Source: JANLVI01 sp031363915 (GTDB lineage Bacteria; Vulcanimicrobiota; Vulcanimicrobiia; Vulcanimicrobiales; Vulcanimicrobiaceae). Taken from it: a stretch of DNA of 64,000 nt. The stretch lies in contig JANLVI010000019.1 of assembly GCA_031363915.1 (NCBI GenBank), positions 1 to 64,000 of the forward strand. The letters are read 5' to 3'. The translations under genes were made by a program, and so were the position numbers. The notes under the pieces were generated by a model that was given only the letters and a program-made list of their open reading frames with translations, ran no database searches and had not been told where the DNA came from. Positions 15,943 to 24,928 of the stretch are shown one piece after another. Positions within the stretch are counted from its first letter, which is position 1. Every line of letters begins with the position of its first letter.

Positions 15943-17089
15943 CGAGCGTTTCGAATCCGATCGTGTCGTTGTACGAACGCATCAGTCCGTTTGATAGTGC
16001 GAACGTCGATTGGTTCGAGTGATCTTTGCGTCCTTCGAGGCGCAAGATCACGTTCGGGTTGATCGTATACGCGAACGTCAGCGTCGCCTCTTTGAGAAGT
16101 TGATCGGTACCGGTCCGCGAACCGCCCTTATCGGTGAACGTTTCGGCGCGCACCGTCGCGGTCAATTTCGGCGTGAGATTGTCGCTGATGTAGGCGGCTA
16201 TGCCGTTCCACGTCGCCGTGCCGATGCCACCGGTCGAAAGACCGAAGTTCGTCTCGCTGCCCGAGTCGAAATTGATGACGGCTTGGACGTTCGGATTGAA
16301 GTGGTACGTGCCGACGATGTCGACGAGCGAACGTTTGCGATTCGCGGCCGGATCGGCAACGGCGACCGTGCCGTTATAGCCCTGCGCGGTGAGCGAGATT
16401 GCCGAGGTCGGGTTGTACGCCAGGCCCAGTTCCGTCGTTAGGCGATTGTTGGCGCCGTTCGCGAAGATCGTCTTAGTCGTATCCCATCCTTTGTTGAGGC
16501 CGGCGATCAAGCTGAGTTTGTCGTTTAAGGCGTACGTGAGACGGCCACCCGTGTGTGTGAACGGAACGGCAAGGCCGAAGAGGAACGAGCGCGAGAAATT
16601 CAGATTGCTTGGGCCTTCGATCACTTCAGCACCAGCAAGGGTAGCGAATTTGCCGCCGATGAGCGTAAACTTTCCTTGGGTAAGCGAGGCGTAAGCCTGC
16701 GTGATGTCGACTTGCGAGTTCGCTCCGAACTTGGGATACGAGTTGATGACATCGGCATCGTCGCCGAAGCTCAACTCGACTTTGCCGCCAATCGTTCCGG
16801 TGTACGCGGCTTGCAAGTTCAGGTTATGAAACTGCGGACGCTTGTCCAAGCTATCGAAGACGCGGTTGCTGACGATCCCGTTCGGGCCCGATGCCGATGC
16901 CGAGATGAGACCGACGTCGCCGAACCCGCTCAGTTGGAAGGGCTTCGGCGTTGAGGTCGGGGATGCGGCCGGTGATGGGGATGCGGCCGGCGATCCGGAT
17001 GGGGCGGGCGAGGGCACCGCTTGCGCGTGGGCGATCGACGGTGCACTCAAGACAATCGCGCTAGCGATCAAGAGACGAGAAAACTTCAA
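15929..17089 (-). CDS. Outer-membrane porin-like beta-barrel of the kdp operon
   Basis: 386 residues. A signal peptide ending AHAQA is followed by a Pro/Ala/Ser-rich linker (about 24-50) and a barrel of repeated amphipathic strands (GKVELSFGDDADVINSYPKFG, ending in an aromatic-rich strand and a final GFETLVKSP), as in OmpL-like beta-barrel porin-2 proteins. The ATG overlaps the kdpC stop (17086-17089), so it is the last gene of the kdp operon. It may let potassium ions through the outer membrane. The last residue is proline instead of the usual aromatic. Confidence 0.75.
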   Translation of the reverse strand: MKFSRLLIASAIVLSAPSIAHAQAVPSPAPSGSPAASPSPAASPTSTPKPFQLSGFGDVGLISASASGPNGIVSNRVFDSLDKRPQFHNLNLQAAYTGTIGGKVELSFGDDADVINSYPKFGANSQVDITQAYASLTQGKFTLIGGKFATLAGAEVIEGPSNLNFSRSFLFGLAVPFTHTGGRLTYALNDKLSLIAGLNKGWDTTKTIFANGANNRLTTELGLAYNPTSAISLTAQGYNGTVAVADPAANRKRSLVDIVGTYHFNPNVQAVINFDSGSETNFGLSTGGIGTATWNGIAAYISDNLTPKLTATVRAETFTDKGGSRTGTDQLLKEATLTFAYTINPNVILRLEGRKDHSNQSTFALSNGLMRSYNDTIGFETLVKSP

Positions 17090-17718
17090 TTTGCTCCTAA
17101 TTTCGGGGTCGACGCGTCAAGCTCTCGATTGAGTTCAAGCACGTTCACACGTGGTTCACCTAAGAATCCCAAGGCGCGTGGAACGATGTGCGAGTTCACG
17201 AGCGATGCGACGGCGTCATGAGGAAGGTGACGCGCCACGGCAACACGTGTGATTTGATACTGCGCCGCTTCGGGCGAAATATCGGGATCGATCCCGGAAC
17301 CACTCGAGGTCACAAGATCAATCGGTGGCTCTGATGCCATCGAATCCTCTAATCGTAATCCTCTGATAGTTGCACGGGTTGCGTCTATCAACTTATGTGA
17401 CGTCGGAGCGAGATTCGATCCGCCAGTTGCAGTAGGGTCGTAGCCGTTCTTTCCCGCGGCAGACGGTCTGCCGTGGAAATACTGCGGCTTGGTAAAAAGT
17501 TGCCCGATGATCTGCGAACCCACGATCGTACCGTGCGCATTCCGAACGAGCGACCCGGCGGCTTGGTGCGGGAAAGCGACCATGCCAATCAGCGTGATCA
17601 CAGCGGGGTAGATGAATCCGAAGACTACGACCGTCGCCACGGTGAAGAGCACCGAGGTCAGCAAATGCGAGAGCGTTGACTCGCGGGATGTGACTACGCT
17701 TGTCTCAGAGACAGACAT
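17086..17718 (-). CDS. kdpC: Potassium-transporting ATPase subunit C
   Basis: 210 residues. One N-terminal membrane helix (about 20-42) is followed by an extracytoplasmic domain with AAGSLVRNAHGTIVGSQIIGQ and the family motif GSGIDPDISPEAAQYQ. KdpC stabilises the KdpFABC complex and assists high-affinity potassium binding. It lies three bases after kdpB and overlaps the porin start. The insert between about residues 85 and 115 is normal for the family. Confidence 0.96.
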   Translation of the reverse strand: MSVSETSVVTSRESTLSHLLTSVLFTVATVVVFGFIYPAVITLIGMVAFPHQAAGSLVRNAHGTIVGSQIIGQLFTKPQYFHGRPSAAGKNGYDPTATGGSNLAPTSHKLIDATRATIRGLRLEDSMASEPPIDLVTSSGSGIDPDISPEAAQYQITRVAVARHLPHDAVASLVNSHIVPRALGFLGEPRVNVLELNRELDASTPKLGAN

Positions 17719-17721
17719 TGA

Positions 17722-19779
17722 CTAAGCTCCCGTCAGGTGGAAAGCGGCGAGGATGATGTCGATGATTTTGATGCCGATGAACGGCACGACCAAGCCGCCA
17801 ACCCCGTACACGAGCACGTTCTCGCGTAAGACGGCGTTCGCGCCGCGCGGTTTGTACGTCACGCCGCGCAGCGCCAGCGGCACGAGCGCGATGATGATGA
17901 GCGCGTTGAAGATGATCGCGGAGAGGATGGCGCTCTGCGGCGTTGCCAGATGCATGATGTTGAGCGCCGCCATCGCCGGATACGTTGCCACAAACATCGC
18001 CGGGAGGATCGCGAAATACTTGGCGACGTCATTCGCAATGGAAAACGTCGTTAAAGCGCCGCGCGTCATCAACAGTTGCTTGCCGATCTCGACGATTTCG
18101 ATCAGCTTCGTCGGATCCGAATCGAGATCGACCATATTGGCCGCCTCTTTGGCCGCTTGTGTCCCGGAGTTCATCGCCACGCCGACGTCGGCTTGCGCGA
18201 GCGCCGGAGCGTCGTTGGTACCGTCACCCGTCATGGCCACAAGGCGTCCCGAGCCTTGCTCGCGCCGAATGAGGGCCATCTTCGTCTCGGGGGTCGCCTC
18301 GGCGAGGAAATCATCGACACCCGCTTCGGTTGCGATCGCACTTGCCGTGAGCGGATTGTCGCCGGTGATCATAATCGTGCGAATACCCATCGCTCGCAGG
18401 CGCTCGAAGCGCGACTGCATGTTGGGCTTGAGGATGTCTTTGAGGAAGATGACGGCGAGAATCTCTTTCTCGTCGGCGAGCAGCAGCGGCGTTCCACCGG
18501 AGCGCGCAATGCGTTCGACTTCCGCTGCGAGCGGTAGGGGTTTGGTCGAATTCGTTTGCTCGTTGATCCACGCGCGGACCGCATCAGGCGCGCCCTTGCG
18601 GAGCTTGCTGCCGTTTGCGTAGTCGATGCCGCTCATGCGCGTATACGCGCTGAAGGGGACGAACGTGGCTCCCTCAGGCGTCACGAGACCTTGCGGATCC
18701 GTCGCAATTCCGGCCTTCGGACCGGAAAGAACGACGATCGATCTGCCTTCCGGCGTCTCGTCAGGCAGCGAGGAGTAGTACGCGGCGCGAAACGCAGCGC
18801 TGGGATCGACGCCCGGTGCGATGATGATCTCGCTTGCCTGGCGATTGCCTAGCGTGATCGTGCCGGTCTTATCGAGCAGCAAGGTATCGACATCACCTGC
18901 CGCCTCGACGGCACGACCGCTCATCGCGAGCACGTTGCGTTGAAGCACGCGATCCATGCCCGCGATGCCGATCGCTGAGAGCAATCCGCCGATCGTCGTC
19001 GGAATCAGACAGACGAGCAGCGCGATGAGCACGACGATACTCTGCGCCGAACCCGCATAGATCGAGAATGGCGCGATCGTTGCAACGGCGATGACGAAAA
19101 CGATCGTCAAACCCGAGAGCAGAATCGAAAGCGCGATTTCGTTCGGTGTCTTCTGCCGCTTTGCGCCTTCGACTAGCGCGATCATGCGATCGAGAAACGA
19201 CTCGCCGGGGTTCGCACTCACGACGACGACGATCGAATCGGAGAGGACGCGTGTGCCGCCGGTAACCGAACTCCGATCGCCGCCGGCCTCGCGAATCACG
19301 GGCGCCGATTCGCCGGTGATCGCCGACTCATCGACGGTCGCGGCGCCTTCGAGGACTTCACCGTCGGCTGGAATGACGTCGTTGACTGAAATCCGCAGCC
19401 GATCGCCTTTGCGGAGCAGCGTCGCGCTGACCACTTCTTCGGAGCCGTCCGATTTGATGCGGCGCGCCTGGGTATCGCTTTTGGTTCGGCGTAGAAAATC
19501 GGCTTGCGCTTTGCCGCGGCCTTCGGCGACCGCTTCGGCGAAGTTCGCAAAGATGACCGTGAACCAAAGCCACAGCGAGATCGCGACGTCGAAGCCGCCG
19601 TGTCCGTTTGCGACCGAGAGGTCGCGCACCGCGAAGCCGGCCGAGGCGAGCGCCCCGACTTCGACGATGAACATGACGGGGTTGCGCAGTTGCCAGCGTG
19701 GATCGAGCTTCTTGATCGAATCCGCGATCGCGGTACCCAGGATCTCGCGGTCAAGAAGGGAGCGTGAACGGGAAACCAT
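17722..19779 (-). CDS. kdpB: Potassium-transporting P-type ATPase subunit B
   Basis: 685 residues, full length. Start ATG 19779 shares its A with the kdpA stop (TAATG). It has TGES in the actuator domain (ITGESAPV), the phosphorylation site DKTGT (LLDKTGTITLGN), the nucleotide-binding KGAPD and the hinge GDGTNDAPALAQADVG. KdpB hydrolyses ATP to drive potassium through KdpA under starvation. The motif set is complete, so the enzyme should be active. Confidence 0.98.
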   Translation of the reverse strand: MVSRSRSLLDREILGTAIADSIKKLDPRWQLRNPVMFIVEVGALASAGFAVRDLSVANGHGGFDVAISLWLWFTVIFANFAEAVAEGRGKAQADFLRRTKSDTQARRIKSDGSEEVVSATLLRKGDRLRISVNDVIPADGEVLEGAATVDESAITGESAPVIREAGGDRSSVTGGTRVLSDSIVVVVSANPGESFLDRMIALVEGAKRQKTPNEIALSILLSGLTIVFVIAVATIAPFSIYAGSAQSIVVLIALLVCLIPTTIGGLLSAIGIAGMDRVLQRNVLAMSGRAVEAAGDVDTLLLDKTGTITLGNRQASEIIIAPGVDPSAAFRAAYYSSLPDETPEGRSIVVLSGPKAGIATDPQGLVTPEGATFVPFSAYTRMSGIDYANGSKLRKGAPDAVRAWINEQTNSTKPLPLAAEVERIARSGGTPLLLADEKEILAVIFLKDILKPNMQSRFERLRAMGIRTIMITGDNPLTASAIATEAGVDDFLAEATPETKMALIRREQGSGRLVAMTGDGTNDAPALAQADVGVAMNSGTQAAKEAANMVDLDSDPTKLIEIVEIGKQLLMTRGALTTFSIANDVAKYFAILPAMFVATYPAMAALNIMHLATPQSAILSAIIFNALIIIALVPLALRGVTYKPRGANAVLRENVLVYGVGGLVVPFIGIKIIDIILAAFHLTGA

Positions 19780-21479
19780 TAGAATGTCTTTCCCTGCAGC
19801 ATCTGCAGATGTTCCACGATGGGCCCGAGCGCATCCGCGGGGAAGAACGTGAGCGCTCCAACGATCACGATCACGCCGAGCAGAAGCCCGACGAAGATCG
19901 GCGAGGTCGTCGTAAATGTGCCGCTCGTTTCGGGGACAGAGCGTTTTCCGGCAAGCGCACCGGCAAGTGCCAAGGTCGGGATGACGATCGCGAAGCGTCC
20001 GAATAGCATCGAGACGCCGGTCCACACGTTGTAGAACGTATTGCCGCTGAGCCCGCCGAACGCCGACCCGTTGTTGCCGGTCGCTGAGGAGAACGCGTAG
20101 AGTATTTCGGAAAATCCATGCGCGCCAGAATTACCAAGCGTCGCAAGGCCGTCTTTTGAAATCGCTGCGATCGCCGTCGGCACCAGCGTAAAGATCGGCA
20201 CCACCAAGATGGCGAGGATCGCCAGTTGCACCTCGCGGCGTTCGATTTTCTTGCCCAAGTATTCGGGCGTGCGGCCGACCATGAGTCCAGCAATGAAGAC
20301 CGTGAGAACAACGAAGAGAATCATGCCGTAGAAGCCGGAGCCGACTCCGCCGAAGATGACTTCGCCGAGCTGTATGTTGACCAGCGGAATGAGACCGCCG
20401 AGCGGCATGAAAGAATCGTGCTGCGCGTTGACTGCACCACACGACGTATCGGTCGTGACCGTAGCGAACAGTGAGGATGCACCGATGCCGAACCGCGTGT
20501 CCTTGCCTTCCATGTTGCCGCCGGAGACGCCGAGCGCGTGGACGAGCGGGTTACCCCCAGCTTCTGCCGCGTAGACGCCGACGAAGCCGACGATAAAGAC
20601 GATGGACATCGCAGCGAAAATGGCCCAGCCTTGACGCTGGTTCTTTGCAAAACGTCCGAACGTATACGTGAGCGCCGCGGGGATCAGAAAAATGGCAAAC
20701 ATCTCGATGAAGTTGCTAAAGGGCGTCGGGTTCTCGCTGGGCGAGATCGAGTTCGCGCCGACGAAACCGCCGCCGTTGGTGCCGAGTTCCTTGATGAACT
20801 CTTGGGAGGCCATCGGGCCGCCGGTGAGCGTCTGCACCGCCCCGTCGATCGTTTTGACGTCGAAATATGCGCTGAAATTTTGCGGCACGCCTTGCCATAA
20901 GAGCACGAGCGCACCGAGAATCGAGAGCGGCAGAAAAACGTACAAAAGACCGCGCGTGAGATCGGCCCAGAAATTCCCAAGCGTTGCCTTATCGGTCCGC
21001 ACGACGCCTCGAATGACGGCGATTGCAAGCGCGAGCCCGACTGCAGCGGAGACGAAGTTATGCCAAGCGAGGCCCGCCATCTGCGAGAGATAGCTCATCG
21101 TCGACTCGCCGCTGTAAAATTGCCAATTCGTATTGGTGAGGAAGCTGATCGCTGTGTTCCACGCGAGATCCGGCGCAAAGTTGCCGAACTTCTGCGGATT
21201 GAGCGGCAGATACGCCTGCGTGCGTAGGAGCACGTACAAATAGATGAAGCCGACCAAACTGAAGCCGAGCATCGCGAAGACGTACGTCTTCCAACTCATC
21301 TCGAGGTCGGGTTTGATGCGGCATAACCGGTACAACACGCCTTCGATCGGCGCGATCACGGGACTTAGGAATACACGCTCGCCGTTAAAGACCCGGGCCA
21401 TGTAGATGCCGAGCGGGCGCACGCAGAGGACCACGACGGCAAAAAATGCTGCCGCCTGGAGCCAACCGGTAGGATTCAC
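19779..21479 (-). CDS. kdpA: Potassium-transporting ATPase subunit A
   Basis: 566 residues, start GTG 21479, one base after the kdpF stop. Ten or more membrane segments carry the four pore-loop signatures of the channel-like subunit, for example NTNWQFYSGESTMSY, TNGGGFVGANS and GNNGSAFGGLSGN. KdpA binds and conducts potassium in KdpFABC. Order and overlap with kdpB are typical. Confidence 0.98.
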   Translation of the reverse strand: MNPTGWLQAAAFFAVVVLCVRPLGIYMARVFNGERVFLSPVIAPIEGVLYRLCRIKPDLEMSWKTYVFAMLGFSLVGFIYLYVLLRTQAYLPLNPQKFGNFAPDLAWNTAISFLTNTNWQFYSGESTMSYLSQMAGLAWHNFVSAAVGLALAIAVIRGVVRTDKATLGNFWADLTRGLLYVFLPLSILGALVLLWQGVPQNFSAYFDVKTIDGAVQTLTGGPMASQEFIKELGTNGGGFVGANSISPSENPTPFSNFIEMFAIFLIPAALTYTFGRFAKNQRQGWAIFAAMSIVFIVGFVGVYAAEAGGNPLVHALGVSGGNMEGKDTRFGIGASSLFATVTTDTSCGAVNAQHDSFMPLGGLIPLVNIQLGEVIFGGVGSGFYGMILFVVLTVFIAGLMVGRTPEYLGKKIERREVQLAILAILVVPIFTLVPTAIAAISKDGLATLGNSGAHGFSEILYAFSSATGNNGSAFGGLSGNTFYNVWTGVSMLFGRFAIVIPTLALAGALAGKRSVPETSGTFTTTSPIFVGLLLGVIVIVGALTFFPADALGPIVEHLQMLQGKTF

Positions 21480-21480
21480 G

Positions 21481-21570
21481 TCAGAATTTCTCCGGGCGAA
21501 GCATCGCGTACGTCAGATAGACGAGCGCGAGTAGCGAGAGAATCAGGCCGATGGTGAGGTCGAGTGTCAT
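21481..21570 (-). CDS. kdpF: KdpF small membrane subunit
   Basis: 29 residues, a single membrane helix (TIGLILSLLALVYLTYAML) ending RPEKF, the classical KdpF tail. KdpF stabilises the Kdp complex in the membrane. Its ATG overlaps the stop of another short membrane peptide gene (21567-21650), and its stop is one base from kdpA. Confidence 0.93.
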   Translation of the reverse strand: MTLDLTIGLILSLLALVYLTYAMLRPEKF

Positions 21571-21650
21571 ATCTTCTCGCACGCCGCGGTGTAGCGGTCG
21601 AGCACGACAAAGACGATGGCGATAAGCGCCACGAGTGCAATCTCGATCAC
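21567..21650 (-). CDS. Small membrane peptide preceding kdpF
   Basis: 27 residues from GTG 21650: a short acidic start, one hydrophobic helix (IALVALIAIVFVVL), then DRYTAACEKI. The stop overlaps the kdpF ATG (ATGA), strongly suggesting a translated gene. Similar unnamed peptides with a helix and a Cys-containing C-terminus occur just before kdpF in other phyla. It may be an extra Kdp subunit or a translational coupler. No clear ribosome binding site is seen. Confidence 0.6.
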   Translation of the reverse strand: MIEIALVALIAIVFVVLDRYTAACEKI

Positions 21651-21656
21651 GAGCGG

Positions 21657-21678
21657 GTGCCATAGTATTCCATGGCAC
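21657..21678. promoter_or_regulatory. Inverted repeat in the kdp leader
   Basis: GTGCCAT (21657-21663) and ATGGCAC (21672-21678) form a perfect 7-base inverted repeat with an 8-base spacer, seven bases upstream of the first kdp reading frame. It could be an operator or a 5'UTR hairpin near the ribosome binding region. Confidence 0.45.
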
Positions 21679-21712
21679 GATCCTACTGCGAACGCCGCCC
21701 GCCCGGTATCCG

Positions 21713-21736
21713 CCGTTCGGATGATCCGTTCGGATG
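21713..21736. promoter_or_regulatory. Direct repeats upstream of kdp
   Basis: CCGTTCGGATG occurs twice (21713-21723 and 21726-21736), 13 bases apart, in the 107-base gap upstream of the kdp operon. Two copies on nearly the same helix face suggest a tandem activator site, possibly for the response regulator at 11546-12193; this is inference. The gap also lies downstream of the radical SAM gene. Confidence 0.4.
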
Positions 21737-21757
21737 GGCCCGAGCGATTCGAGCCGG

Positions 21758-22972
21758 TTAGTGAGTGTGGGTGAAGTTGCCCAGGGCGATGCCGAGAGAT
21801 TCGAGGCGCTGGAGGGCGACCCGCATGCCGATCGGATCGCGTGGGCGGCCGACACGGGAAAAATAGACTTCCGGGTCGATGTTGAGCGTCCGCGTTTGGA
21901 TCATCGCGACGGGGTGCTCGCGTAGAAAAGCTTCCGCTGCTTCCACTTCAGCGCGCTCGTCCGTCACGCCGGGGTGCGTAAGGTAGTTGAGCGAGACGCG
22001 GAGTCCACGTTTAAGGGCAAGCGCGATCGACTCCAGGACATTTTCGATACCGTAGCCCGATGGACGATAGTAAGCCGCGTACGTTTGTGGACGGAATGCA
22101 TTGAGGCTGATGCGTGCGGTTTGCAGCCCGGCATCGATGAGCCGTTCGAGGCTCTTGGTCATGCTGCCGTTGGTGTTGATGTTGATGGTGCCGTTGGCGC
22201 GGACGGCGCGAATCTTTTCGATCGCCACTGCGATCGTCGTCGAACGCAGGAGTGGTTCGCCCTCGCAGCCTTGGCCGAACGAGATGATGCCGTCTTCGAC
22301 GCGTTCGAGATGATGGATCGCGATGCGCGCCAGGGCGTCCGCATCGGGCTCGTAGGCGATGCGGGATTGCGGCGATGGAATTCCAGCGTCGTCGTCGAGT
22401 TCCGAGATGCACCCGACGCACGCCGCGTTGCATTTTGGTGAAACGGGGATCGCGGCTTCGCCGCGTTCGAGGAACACGTTTTGCGCGGTGAAGCAGCCGT
22501 AACTCTGCGCGCAGATGCCGAGTTGGGCGATGGTCGGATTGCTCGGGTCGAGGGCTTGCCGTTTCGCGACCAGTCCGGCCATCTCGCCTTCTTCAAAGTA
22601 GCGCGGCTGCCAGTCGTCGCTCTCGTCGGTCCGCATCGCCGCAACATAGAGTTCATCGTCGATCACGCACGTATAGCTGTAACCGAAGAGCGGCAACGTC
22701 GGCGCGTCGGCGCGATGTTTGTAGGCCGGCAAGAGTAAGCGCGTGTAGCCGGCCGGTAAGAGCGCGCCGAGCGTAACGCGCTTCCCGAAGACTTTGCCGT
22801 CGGCGAGCAGCGGCGTGCGGCCGGGGAGCATCGTCGTCACCGTTCCCGGCGGCGCCGGGATCAGTTCGTCGCGATGCGGCAGGCGCACGAGCCCGCCATC
22901 GGCGAGCGGCGCACGATCTTCATCGAAAAAAATCCGACCCTGCGCGTCGGTGTACGCAAGACCCAGCGTCAT
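21758..22972 (-). CDS. Radical SAM protein
   Basis: 404 residues. The radical SAM cluster motif is CNAACVGC (CxxxCxxC, about 180-187), preceded by a 175-residue N-terminal domain that contains CAQSYGC. Downstream are GQGCEGEPLL, the SAM-binding region, and NINTNGSMTKSLERL. The layout recalls MoaA/NirJ-type or anaerobic-maturase SPASM enzymes but no SPASM cysteine cluster is evident. Start ATG 22972 overlaps the dapF stop (ATGA). It is the last gene of the long mut/mia operon. Substrate unknown. Confidence 0.82.
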   Translation of the reverse strand: MTLGLAYTDAQGRIFFDEDRAPLADGGLVRLPHRDELIPAPPGTVTTMLPGRTPLLADGKVFGKRVTLGALLPAGYTRLLLPAYKHRADAPTLPLFGYSYTCVIDDELYVAAMRTDESDDWQPRYFEEGEMAGLVAKRQALDPSNPTIAQLGICAQSYGCFTAQNVFLERGEAAIPVSPKCNAACVGCISELDDDAGIPSPQSRIAYEPDADALARIAIHHLERVEDGIISFGQGCEGEPLLRSTTIAVAIEKIRAVRANGTININTNGSMTKSLERLIDAGLQTARISLNAFRPQTYAAYYRPSGYGIENVLESIALALKRGLRVSLNYLTHPGVTDERAEVEAAEAFLREHPVAMIQTRTLNIDPEVYFSRVGRPRDPIGMRVALQRLESLGIALGNFTHTH

Positions 22973-23766
22973 CCCTCGAGCGTGCGATCCGATTCGCGCA
23001 CGGCGTTGCCGGTGAGAAGCGCGGGCTGACCCGGCGTCCAGTCGACGCTCAGGCGACCGCCGGGAACGTCGACGGCTACCGGACTCTGAAGTTGATGCAC
23101 GACAACGGCGGCGGCCGCCGCTGCTACGGCACCTGTTCCGCACGCGCGCGTCGCGCCGGAGCCGCGCTCCCAATGCCGCACGCGCAGCCACGAGGGGCCG
23201 GCGATTGCGACGAAGTGAACGTTCGCCCCGTGCGGAAACATCGGATGCGTTTCGATTTCGCGACCGAGCGTTTCGATATCGATTTTTGCGGGATCGTCGA
23301 CGAAGATGACCGCGTGCGGATTGCCGACATCGACAAAGGCATACGCGATGCGCGAGCCATCAGCGAGGTCGAGCCAGCGAATTCCGGCGACACGCGGGCG
23401 GCCCATCGCGACCCGCACCGTAAAATCGGGCGATGTCCCGACGACGTCGGTTGCGATCGGTCCGGCGAGCGTTTCGATCGTTTTGTGTTCGCCGCCGTCA
23501 GTTTCGTAGAGATACCGCGCGACGCAGCGAACGCCGTTGCCGCACATCTCGGCTTCGCTGCCATCCGCGTTGATGACGCGCATGCGCGCGTCATCGTGTG
23601 AGGACGCGCCGACGAGCAACACGCCGTCGGCACCGACGCCGCTCGTGCGTTCGCACCAGCGGCGCGCGAAGGCGATGGGATCGGCAAGCGGTGTGGCCCG
23701 CTCGTCGACGACGAGGAAGTCGTTTTCGGTGCCGTTCATCTTGACGACCGGCACGGCGACCATCAC
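22969..23766 (-). CDS. dapF: Diaminopimelate epimerase
   Basis: 265 residues. Both catalytic cysteines are present, C75 in EMCGNGVRC and C209 in ATRACGTGA, with the family motif NDFLVVD near the N-terminus. It converts LL- to meso-diaminopimelate for lysine and peptidoglycan. The start is GTG 23766 or the adjacent ATG 23763 (GTGATGG), both overlapping the hfq stop. No other dap gene is in the window. Confidence 0.95.
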   Translation of the reverse strand: MMVAVPVVKMNGTENDFLVVDERATPLADPIAFARRWCERTSGVGADGVLLVGASSHDDARMRVINADGSEAEMCGNGVRCVARYLYETDGGEHKTIETLAGPIATDVVGTSPDFTVRVAMGRPRVAGIRWLDLADGSRIAYAFVDVGNPHAVIFVDDPAKIDIETLGREIETHPMFPHGANVHFVAIAGPSWLRVRHWERGSGATRACGTGAVAAAAAAVVVHQLQSPVAVDVPGGRLSVDWTPGQPALLTGNAVRESDRTLEG

Positions 23767-24017
23767 GGCGCGTCCGGCGCCGTTTCGGGCAGCAACGGGG
23801 CGACGAGTGGACCGTGCGGCGAGATCGTCGAGACGGCGTGCTTGTAGATCAAGTGCGCTTTATGTTCGTACTCGAGGATGATCGTGAACGGATCGAATCC
23901 CTTGACGACCCCACGCAACTGAAATCCGTTGACGAGATAGACCGTTACCGGAACGGCTTGACGTTTGACTTCCGCGAGATACGCATCTTGCAGCGGCTGC
24001 GGCCGAGCGATTGACAT
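23763..24017 (-). CDS. hfq: RNA-binding protein Hfq
   Basis: 84 residues from ATG 24017. The Sm1 motif (LQDAYLAEVKRQAVPVTVYL, LVNGFQLRGVVKGFD) and Sm2 motif (YKHAVSTI) are complete; the usual NG and YKHA signatures are present, with AYL replacing the more common PFL. Hfq is the sRNA-mRNA matchmaker. It follows miaA, the ancestral miaA-hfq pair. An earlier in-frame ATG at 24038 overlaps the end of miaA and is possible. Confidence 0.94.
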   Translation of the reverse strand: MSIARPQPLQDAYLAEVKRQAVPVTVYLVNGFQLRGVVKGFDPFTIILEYEHKAHLIYKHAVSTISPHGPLVAPLLPETAPDAP

Positions 24018-24028
24018 TCGAACGCGCT

Positions 24029-24928
24029 TCACATCCATGCGGGGAATGTCCTGGCAAGCGCGAGCGCCTCGTTCGCATTGCGGATAACGCTCAGATCGGG
24101 CTCGGTGCGAAACCACGTGGCCTGACGCTTCGCGTAACGGCGTGTCGAACGCGCGAGCAGCAAGCGCAGTTCCGGCTCGCTCGCCTCGCCGCGCCGGTAC
24201 GCGAAGACGTCACGATAGCCGACCGCATCGGCGGCGAGCGCGTCTTCTCCGACCTGCTCTGCCTCGGCGATCAAGCCCGCGGCAAGCATCGAATCGACCC
24301 GTGCTTCGATGTTCGCCGCAAGCGAAGCCGGTTCGAGCACGAGTTGGAGTTTGCGATACGCGATTCCGAGCGAGCGAAGCGTCGGAAGCGTTTCGCTCGG
24401 TCTCAGCCGTCCGCCGCGGCGCGTTACGAGCGCGATCTCGAGCGCGCGGGTGAGTCGATACGGATCGAGCGGAATGTCAATGCGGCTCGGTTCGAGCGCA
24501 CGCAGCCAATCGGCAAGGACGGCGGTTGGATGCAGGCGCACTTCGCGCGCGAGCCGGGTGCGCAAGCCGTCGTCTCGATCCGCGGTAAGTGCCGTATCTC
24601 CGCAAAGCGCACGCAAATAGAAACCGGTCCCACCGACGAGCAACGCCCGTTTACCGCGCGACACAATCACATCGATCGCCGCGATCGCATCGACGACGTA
24701 CCGCGCTGCTGAATACCGCTCGCGTGGATCGAGGAAACCGATGAGGTGGTGCGGCACGCCCGCCCGTTCCTCGAGCGACGGCGCCGCGGTGCCGATCGGC
24801 ATGCCGCGGTAAATCTGACGAGAGTCCATCCCAACGATCTCGGCATCGAACGCATGCGCAAGCTCGATCCCGAGCGACGTCTTTCCACTTGCCGTTGCGC
24901 CCGTGAGGATGAGAACGCCGGTGCTCAC
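24029..24928 (-). CDS. miaA: tRNA dimethylallyltransferase
   Basis: 299 residues, start GTG 24928 overlapping the mutL stop (GTGA). It has the P-loop GATASGKTSLGIELA, MDSRQIYRGMPIGTA and the tRNA-binding VGGTGFYLRAL. MiaA adds dimethylallyl to A37 of tRNAs reading UNN codons. The next step, methylthiolation by MiaB, is encoded in the same operon. Confidence 0.96.
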   Translation of the reverse strand: MSTGVLILTGATASGKTSLGIELAHAFDAEIVGMDSRQIYRGMPIGTAAPSLEERAGVPHHLIGFLDPRERYSAARYVVDAIAAIDVIVSRGKRALLVGGTGFYLRALCGDTALTADRDDGLRTRLAREVRLHPTAVLADWLRALEPSRIDIPLDPYRLTRALEIALVTRRGGRLRPSETLPTLRSLGIAYRKLQLVLEPASLAANIEARVDSMLAAGLIAEAEQVGEDALAADAVGYRDVFAYRRGEASEPELRLLLARSTRRYAKRQATWFRTEPDLSVIRNANEALALARTFPAWM

